Origin: Chaetomium olivaceum
Lineage: Eukaryota; Ascomycota; Sordariomycetes; Sordariales; Chaetomiaceae
NCBI GenBank assembly: GCA_039881045.1
Contig: JAYWVB010000060.1
Location: 1 to 64,000, forward strand
DNA length: 64,000 bases
Reading direction: 5' to 3'
In this document: positions 57,501 to 64,000 of the stretch, in pieces
Layout of the letters: each line of letters starts with the position of its first letter
Position numbering within the stretch: the stretch's first letter is position 1
Notes under the pieces: model-generated
What the model was told of the DNA's origin: nothing
Databases searched by the model: none
What the model saw: the letters and a program-made list of their open reading frames with translations, nothing else
Translations under genes and position numbers: made by a program

Positions 57501-60500
57501 GGCTTTTTTGAGCAGAAGTCCAAGGCCCAGGATGACATCCAACACCTGGACGTAGTCGAGGATATGATACACCTCCTCATCGTCCTCCTCAGCGACAGAA
57601 CTTCGCTCATCCCCGCCGAGGATTCACAAAGTGCTTCTCACGTTGCGTCTATGCGCCGCGACGTCACGCACGTCCTCTGTTTCAAACCTCTGTCATTCTC
57701 CGATATTTGTATGAAGCTCCCAGATAAGTTCCAAGAGCAGGAGGATTTCCACAAGATACTGGACGAGATGACAATCTTCAAGTCGCCAGAAGGCCTGACC
57801 GACGTTGGCACTTTCGAGCTCAAGCCGGAGTACATTGAGAATGTCGACCCCTACATCGCCCACTACAACAAGAACCAGCGCGAAGAGGCCGAGATGGCTT
57901 GGCGGAAGTGCGTGGCCAAGAAGACCGGGAAGGCGGTAGAAGATGTCGTCTACGAGCCCAAGCTGCGACCCATACCGTCGGGGGTGTTCGCCGGGCTGAG
58001 CCAGTTCACAAACACGGGCATGTTCGCGCAGATCATCCACTACTCGCTCCTCTACACCCTTGTGTACGCTCGTTTAACCCCCCAAGTCCCCGCCACTCGC
58101 GTCGAGACTTTCTTGCAGGTGGTGTTGCACCTGGTTCTCATTGCCATTGCCGAGGATAAGTCGGACGAGGACCAACCACAGGCGTCTTTCATTGCTACCG
58201 CCCTCACCCAGCAAGCGCTCACTGTCCTACTGCCTGAGCCACCACAAGCCAAAACGATCGTAGCTCTGTTGAACCTGATTGCTTCCAAGGAGGAGTTCAA
58301 GGCCTGCCACCCGAAGGTAGCCACGATCCTTCGGCGGATGCGGCAGAAGAGGCCCAAGTCTTTCGAGTTCAGCTATGAGCGTCTCGGGTTGTCTGTGGAC
58401 CGTATGGGCACGGCCTCGCCCGCGGCCGGCAGTGGTGATGAAGAGCGGGAGCGCAAGAAGCAGGCGGCACTAGACCGTCAAGCTCGGGTTATGGCGCAAT
58501 TCCAGGCCCAGCAGAAGAGCTTCATGGAGAACCAGGGCGATATCAATTGGGGTGAGGTGGACGAGCTCGACGATGATGTGGACGTGCCGCCCATGGAAGA
58601 ACACCGGGACTTTTGGAAGTACCCGACAGGCACTTGCATTCTGTGCCAGGAGGACACGGACGATCGACGGCTGTACGGCACGTTCTCCTACTTTACTGAG
58701 AGCAACATTCTCCGGCAGACGGACTTCCAGGATCCCGACTTTGTCAGGGAGGTATTTAATACCCCGGATAATCTCGATCGATCTGCGGAGGTGATCCGGC
58801 CCTTTGGTGTTGCCCATGAAAACCGGCAGGTCGTTCAAAAGGTGAACCAACAGGGCGAGACGTTTGAGACAGAGCGCCAGGTCATCGGCAAGGGCTTCCC
58901 CGCGCAACTCTCTCGCCTCGGGCCAGTCGCGATCGGCTGCGGCCATATCATGCACTACCACTGCTTCGAGGCCTACTTTGAAGCTACCGTGAGGCGGCAC
59001 AACCAGCAAATTGCGCGACATGCTCCGGAGAAGACTGCCAGGCTCGAGTTTGTGTGTCCGCTCTGCAAGGCACTCGGGAATGCGTTCCTGCCCATCATCT
59101 GGAAGGGTCAGGAGGAGTCGTACCCAGGACCGCTTGTGCCCGCCACCCCATTCTCGTCCTTCCTCGACTCCCAGCTTCACTCAGCCTACTACACGCTCGG
59201 AGCCTCGCGCCCGCCGGATCAGGTACAGAACGCGTTCGCTGCCTACACGGCTCACCACATGATCAACAACCTCGCAGAAAAGTCGTCGCAGCTGTTGGAT
59301 GACGCTTGGGTCGACGTGGGGGCCCAATCCGTCTCGACAGGCACGCCGTTCAGCGAGACGTTTTCGATGGTTTCCGCCCCTGATCAAGGTGCCCGAGGGC
59401 CTACCCCCGATGTCAGCACGCCCATGAGGGAACTCGTCAATGTCTATCGCCGGCTCCGGGACACGCTGAGGGAGAACGGCATCACGTCTCGGCATCAGTT
59501 TGAGCCTCCTGAGCAGGATGCGAACGAACTCTACGGCAGCGACGTTCTGGCGCAATCCGTGGGTTTCTCTATTTCCGCTGTGGAGATTCAGCAGCGTGGT
59601 GTGGAAGCCGAGTACGGCATGACGTTCCTTGAGAAGATTCCGGACCAGGTTCTCACCCAACTTCGGATCCTCAGCGAGACAGTAACCTCCTTCGTTGCCG
59701 TCGGAGGGTTGCGCGAGTCCGGTGAGAATAAGATCGACACCGAGTACCGCAGGGATAGCGAGCGCCAGCACTGCCAGTTGTTTATCACGCAGTATCTGGG
59801 CGAAGAGACGGAGCACACCCGGTTCCCGGCCAACAACTACGCTCCTCTGCTCAGTCAGGATCCGTTCATATTCCTCTGCGAATGCGTCTTTGGTGTTGTG
59901 CCGGCACAGGGGTACGATATCGCGCACATGGTCCGCCTGTGCTACCTAGCGGAGATCACAAAGGTGGTCTACCACCTCGCACGCAACATGCCCGCGGCGC
60001 TCTTTCTCCAGTTCTTGGCTCGCCAGGAGGAGTTGGACCCGTCCATGGCCAACTTTGTATCCTTCTGTGAGGCGCTCATCAAGATCGACTTGGAGTGCGC
60101 TTCGGACCCCGAGCCAGGGGTCCAGCGGCCCACGCTGGACAACAAGGCTTTCGACCAGCCGGGTTTGGATAGGTGGGATTCGTGGTACATCCTCCTGCGC
60201 AAGTACGCGTTGACGTTCTTGCGCAAGTGCGTCATGCTCCTGCACGTCAAGTACGGCGTCAACTTCAACAGCCGCGTGAGCCCCAACCCGGAGCAGCGCG
60301 AGCTCGAGCGCCTCACCGAGGCCCTGCGCGTCCCGTCGCTCGACGAGATGCTCACGGCGCTCACACCGGCGCAAGGTGTGCGGTACGGCTGGCCGGCGGA
60401 CACGCCGCGCCTCGTGGCCGGGTGGATTAAGCACCAGGCGCTGTGGCCGTACAACGGCGACGACGAGTCGCTGCCGGGGTCGGCCGTGCTCAGCCACCCG

Positions 60501-61049
60501 GGGATCTTTGAGCTGGTGGGCCTGCCCAAGAACTACGACACGCTCATCGAAGAGTGCACGCGCCGCCGCTGCCCGACTAAGGGCAAGGACCTGACCGATC
60601 CCACCATCTGCCTGTTCTGTGGCGATATCTTTTGTGGTCAAGCCGTCTGCTGCGCCAAGGAGCTGAAGGATGGCCCGTACAAGGACTCCCAGATCGGCGG
60701 GTCGCAGCAGCATATGCAAAAGTAAGTTTATCTTCTATCGTTCCCCGACCTGGACTACACTAACACCAGTTATCATAGATGCCAGAAAAACATCGGCCTC
60801 TTCATCAACATCCGCAAGTGCTGCGTCTTCTACCTCTCGCGCCGCTCAGGCTCCTTCAGCCACGCGCCCTACATCGACAAGTACGGCGAGGTCGACATGG
60901 GCCTGCGCTACGGCCGCCGCCAGCTGTTCCTCCACCAGAAGCGCTACGACTCCATGCTGCGCAGCCTGTGGCTTGGTCACGGTGTGCCGAGCTTTATTGC
61001 GCGAAAGCTCGAGGCGGATATCAATAATGGGGGGTGGGAGACTATTTGA
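54558..61049 (+). CDS. UBR1: E3 ubiquitin ligase N-recognin UBR1
   Basis: Ubr1 recognises destabilising N-terminal residues and ubiquitinates proteins in the N-degron pathway. Exons are 54558-60721 and 60779-61049 (intron GTAAGT...TAG), giving about 2144 residues. The UBR box is at about 88-158 (CGHIFRQGEASYACRTCS through GCCDCGDPEAW). The ClpS-like N-domain is near 236-310 (EFAVLLWNDEKHTVIDV). An acidic Asp/Glu stretch with a Pro run follows at about 410-490. The RING region runs from about 1359 (CILCQED) with CGHIMHYHCFEAYFE to about 1497 (FVCPLC). The C-terminal UBR-family domain includes CLFCGDIFCG and KNIGLFINIRKCCVFYLSRRSGS. The large exon is intact over 6.2 kb with no register changes. 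Confidence 0.95.
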
Positions 61050-61493
61050 GGGGGTGGTGGTTAACTTGAGGGGTGGTTGGTTGGCTTGAGAGGAGGGGGC
61101 GATTAGGGGTAAGGGGTAGGAGTGTGGGTGTGGGTGGCTGCGGTGGTGGTGCATTTGGTGGGTGGTGTTTGGAAGCGGTTACAAATCAATTATCTCGGCA
61201 GGCATTGGTGGTCTTTCCTTTTTGGCTCTTTTGAAATGACGAGAATACATGACTACTTAGCAGTTTATCTTTTCTACTGGCCGATGTACAGAATGGAAGG
61301 GGGATGGATGGTTTTAGGGAGGGGTTAGTGAATACAAACAATCTCAGGACATTCTCACAACACACAACACAAGCTTGCGTTTTGCTGTTTGTTGCTGTGT
61401 CGACTAAGTGGGTGTGCGTGACTCAAGATATGGAGTGTGGAGTGGAGGAAAAAAGAGCCAAAAAGAAGGGATTGGTCTTAAGACCTGTCATCT
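61050..61493. other. 3' region of UBR1 and tRNA flank
   Basis: G-rich on the plus strand near 61050-61150. Contains T5/T6 runs on the minus strand (61460-61464, 61449-61454) that terminate the tRNA gene. No protein gene supported. Confidence 0.5.
61449..61464 (-). terminator. Pol III terminator of tRNA-Arg
   Basis: On the minus strand, T5 starts about 30 bases after the tRNA 3' end, followed by T6. These are typical RNA polymerase III stop signals. Confidence 0.6.
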
Positions 61494-61606
61494 CGATCCA
61501 CCCAGGGGTCGAACCTGGAACCTCTTGATTACTCGATCCTCCCTGGGATATCCCAGAGGAGGCAGAGAAGTCGTAGTCAAACGCTCTGCCATTGAGCCAG
61601 CGGACC
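61494..61606 (-). tRNA. tRNA-Arg (ACG) with 41-nt intron
   Basis: The cloverleaf folds by hand. The acceptor stem is GGTCCGC with GTGGATC (two G-U pairs) and discriminator G. The D-stem is GCTC/GAGC, and the anticodon stem TTTGA/TCAAG. The loop reads C-T-ACG-A, giving anticodon ACG for codon CGU. The T-arm is CCAGG/CCTGG with loop TTCGACC. The B box (GGTTCGACCCC) is at 61505-61515. Exons are 61606-61571 and 61529-61494; the intron lies at the canonical site after position 37 and contains a self-complementary TGGGATATCCCA. The exact intron ends could be off by one base. Confidence 0.87.
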
Positions 61607-62111
61607 TTGTTGATTGTTGAATAACGATGTGGGAGTTTGTGGTTAAAGGGTGCCGTGGCACTACATCGGGCTCTTGGGGGGTTTCAAGGGGTCAAGGCTG
61701 GTTTTTACTTCACTTTACGAGATGGGCAGATTTTGTGAGCAGTCAAGCACTTCATCACGGTGGCAGTGGGTTATTAAAGGGCTGGGAAACTGATTGAGTA
61801 CCTAGGGGCATGGGGAGCAGGTAGCTAGGGTAAGGCTGAGGGTGCGGTGTGGTCTGGCATGGAGTTAGCTTTCCGTTCTCTTCTCATTCTCAGGTAGTTT
61901 GGGGAACTCACAAAAGCAGCATCAATCCTCCGCTGGCCATGATGCTTCCACTCTTCCAGACGTCTTGAGCAAGTGGGAGTCGATAGGCTTTGTCGGTGTG
62001 ACGAGGGTTGGCGGTGGCCGTTTGTCGAGTAGCAGAGCCAAGTTGGTCCTCTTCCCCCATCCATATCCCATCTTCGTCCTTGTCCCATCCCTCCTACCAT
62101 CCTTTCCCCGC
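61607..62111. other. Intergenic region downstream of CinA-like gene
   Basis: No coding features supported. Contains a TACCTAGGGG variant of the palindromic motif near 61799. Confidence 0.45.
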
Positions 62112-62710
62112 TCACATCATACGGTTCTGCTGTTCCACCTCCCAGATCTCTCTATCAAACCGCGCATCCATGATCATCTGCCCCAGCCTCGACAAGGCCT
62201 CCATCATCGCCGCCTCCCGTATATGCTCCCTCGAACCAGGAAACAAGAAAGGCCCAAACGCGCGCGAGCCCCACGGCGAAGCAACACCAATGTACACCGT
62301 CCCCGCCGCCTTCCCGTCCTGCGGCCCGGGCCCGGCCACACCCGTCGTGGACAGCCCCCACGTCGTCATCCCGCCATCGGGCGCCCCCTCCACGGCCGTA
62401 GCCTTCCTCACCCCCCGGCCATCTGCACCGCCACCTCCGCATGCACCACCCCTTCCTTCTCAATCAGCGCCGCATCCACCCCGAGCAGGGAGCGCTTGAG
62501 CGGCGTGGCGTAGGCGACGACGCCGCCGCGGAAGACGGAGCTCGCGCCCGGGACCGAAGTGAGAGCGGCCATGACGCCGCCCGCGGTGAGGGACTCGGCC
62601 ACGGCAGCTGTCTCGCCGAGGTCCTGTAACTGGCGGATTACGTGCAGGGCAATGTCCCAGGCGGTTTCGCTGCTCCGGTCCTTGTGGCTTAGGGTGGGGA
62701 TGGATGCCAT
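62112..62710 (-). CDS. CinA-like nicotinamide-nucleotide amidase domain protein
   Basis: In bacteria the CinA C-terminal (PncC) domain deamidates nicotinamide mononucleotide; fungal homologues are uncharacterised. The frame runs from 62710 to about 62411 and then shifts. The C6/G6 run at 62411-62416 lacks one G on the coding strand, so the protein continues VQMAGGVRKATAVEG. The corrected length is 199 residues without introns, about the size of the single domain. Motifs include TAAVAESLTAGGVMAALTSV, FRGGVVAYATPLK and LLGVDAALIEKEGVV; then TTGVAGPGPQDGKAAGTVYIG. The family assignment rests on the ESLTAGG and TGVAGP motifs. No targeting signal is apparent. Confidence 0.85.
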
Positions 62711-63356
62711 GGTTTGTGATGTGGTGTGGTACTGTGTTGTTGTGGCTTGTTTTGTTGCCGTGTTCTTCTTGATGTCTTGTTCTCGTTCCGTGTAAGTTGT
62801 TGAGCTGAGGAGGGAGTGAGAGAATGAGAGACTGATGCGGGGAAGAAGATGGTTGTGTGGGAGAGGAGAACGATGTCTGCTGTCAGAAGTGAGAAGTTAA
62901 GTAGGCACAGAGATCAAGCTTCTCTCGGCCTTTGACTCACAGGGCTCGACAAAGCATGTTCTGGCACACCTGCTTGTTACCGTCAGTTTGCTCCGTGAAT
63001 TAGGCAGCTCTTTGCCCAACTCCACATAACGACGAGGCTTCCTGCATGTAAGGCTGCCCAGAAAACCTGTAAGTCAGCAAATCATCCCAACAATGCTCCC
63101 GACTGACCAATGACATCAACTACCGATATCAACTACACCAAACAAGCTCCGGTTACGTGTTGTTTGAGTGCCATCTTTGCCACTTCCACGGCAGGCAAGG
63201 GCTGGATATCAGATGGATATACTCTGTATTACTACTCGTTTCGGTGCCTAGTATGTAACCAACTACTCGCTCTATCGATACAAGTCCTTCCCGTCAACCA
63301 GACACACAGCCCAGTCACCCGTCACATCATCTTGACTGCCAACAAATCCCGACGGC
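62711..63356. other. Intergenic region between CinA-like and polyQ genes
   Basis: Both neighbours are on the minus strand. No coding features supported. Confidence 0.45.
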
Positions 63357-64000
63357 TCACCGCAGGCTCCACGGACCGCTGTACATGGCTCGCACAACCG
63401 CAACATCATCCCCCCATCCCTGAAAGCCACCCCGCTGTTGCTGCTGCTGTTGCTGCTGCTGTTGCTGCTGCCGTTTCTCGCCATGTGCATGCACCCCGGA
63501 GCCATGATAGCCCCCCTCATCAACGTGATTCTCTTCATCCTCCCCGCCTCCATCCTCTCCATCCAGCCCAGTAGCACCATTAACAACGTCCCCATCACCC
63601 ACCTCACCAATCACCTCACCCCCACCCCCAACCTCTCCATCGCCATCACCATCCTCCTCCCCCGAATCACCCCTCATCCTCGTCCACTCATACCCCAAAA
63701 ACGCCGTCCGCCGCCTCACCTCCATCGCAACATCCCTCGTCCGCCCATCCCTCAACAACTTATCACGCGGCCGCCTGCGCTGCTCCCTCTGCCCCTCTTT
63801 CCCCTCACCAGCACCAGCACCGCCAAACCGCCTCACAAACCCCCTCAAATACGCCCGCTCCGCCTCCGTCGTATCAGCCAGCGTCATCTGCGCCAGATAC
63901 GCCTCCAGAACGCGCAGCTTGGTGTCAACGCCATCCTGGTGCGGCGGCGGCGGCGGCGGGGTCGCCAGCACCGTCAGCGCGAGGCTCTGGAGCGGGTACC
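63357..64000 (-). CDS. Partial unknown protein with polyQ tract, cut by window edge
   Basis: The frame is open from the right edge (64000) to the stop at 63357, so only the C-terminal part is seen and the start lies outside the window. The visible part begins YPLQSLALTVLA, has a Pro run (PPPPPP), then a helical segment (KLRVLEAYLAQMTLADTTEAERAYLRG). An Arg-rich stretch, Asp/Gly/Glu repeats and a Gln run of twelve residues (codons at about 63434-63472) follow. I do not recognise the family. Confidence 0.6.
   Translation of the reverse strand, partial: YPLQSLALTVLATPPPPPPHQDGVDTKLRVLEAYLAQMTLADTTEAERAYLRGFVRRFGGAGAGEGKEGQREQRRRPRDKLLRDGRTRDVAMEVRRRTAFLGYEWTRMRGDSGEEDGDGDGEVGGGGEVIGEVGDGDVVNGATGLDGEDGGGEDEENHVDEGGYHGSGVHAHGEKRQQQQQQQQQQQQRGGFQGWGDDVAVVRAMYSGPWSLR
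63431..63472 (-). repeat. CAG-type trinucleotide repeat encoding polyQ
   Basis: On the minus strand the run of CAG/CAA codons encodes twelve Gln inside the partial gene at the right edge. Confidence 0.8.

Noticed and set aside
1..64000. Transposons, CRISPR arrays and prophage-like elements
   Set aside because: No transposase or reverse transcriptase motifs, terminal repeats or spaced direct repeats were seen; CRISPR is not expected in a fungal nuclear genome.

Overview
This window looks like nuclear chromosomal DNA of a filamentous ascomycete, most likely a sordariomycete. The evidence is GC-rich coding sequence, many short spliceosomal introns (about 40-180 nt, usually GTRNGT donors with CTAAC/CTGAC-like branch points), and fungal families such as a Zn2Cys6/MHR regulator, a DUF7707-type secreted protein, a Ppc89-like spindle pole protein, GH37 trehalase and Ypt35. 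The species cannot be named from the sequence alone.

Layout, left to right: GCN5 acetyltransferase (+, 0.7-2.0 kb); secreted GH37 trehalase (-, 2.9-5.1); threonine aldolase (-, 6.6-7.9); Zn2Cys6 regulator (-, 9.4-12.2); a 3.4 kb microsatellite-rich gap; Ppc89/Cep57-like coiled-coil protein (-, 15.7-19.2); OST subunit Swp1/ribophorin II (-, 19.9-21.0); small Cys-rich secreted protein (+, 23.3-24.0); choline/ethanolamine phosphotransferase (+, 25.2-26.7); Ypt35-like PX protein (-, 27.1-28.4); glutaminyl cyclase (-, 29.3-30.6); two head-to-head short-chain dehydrogenases (31.5-34.9); an IQM-like calmodulin-binding protein (+, 35.5-37.6); an HMT1-type half ABC transporter (-, 38.5-42.2); a 3.1 kb gap; a NADAR-domain protein (+, 45.3-46.3); TIM44 (-, 46.7-48.4) head-to-head with mitoribosomal uS11m (+, 48.8-49.5); BCS1-like AAA ATPase (+, 49.9-51.6); PYM/Mago-binding protein (-, 52.1-52.7); QCR9 (+, 53.2-53.6, five exons); UBR1-type N-recognin (+, 54.6-61.0); an intron-containing tRNA-Arg(ACG) (-, 61.5-61.6); a CinA-like protein (-, 62.1-62.7); and a partial polyQ protein running off the right edge (-).

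Most genes are unrelated housekeeping functions. The one functional grouping is at 46.7-53.6 kb, where four nuclear genes for mitochondrial proteins (TIM44, uS11m, BCS1, QCR9) lie close together. BCS1 inserts the Rieske protein into complex III, and QCR9 is a subunit of the same complex.

The strongest unexpected signal is about 14 single-base register changes inside otherwise well conserved genes (trehalase, Zn2Cys6 regulator, Ppc89-like, Ypt35-like, ABC transporter, IQM-like, CinA-like). Several fall in homopolymers, and they cluster outside 45-61.5 kb. Restoring the register always leaves exon lengths that agree with splice phase, so I read these as probable assembly or sequencing errors, not gene death. 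I did not find a convincing novel multi-gene system.
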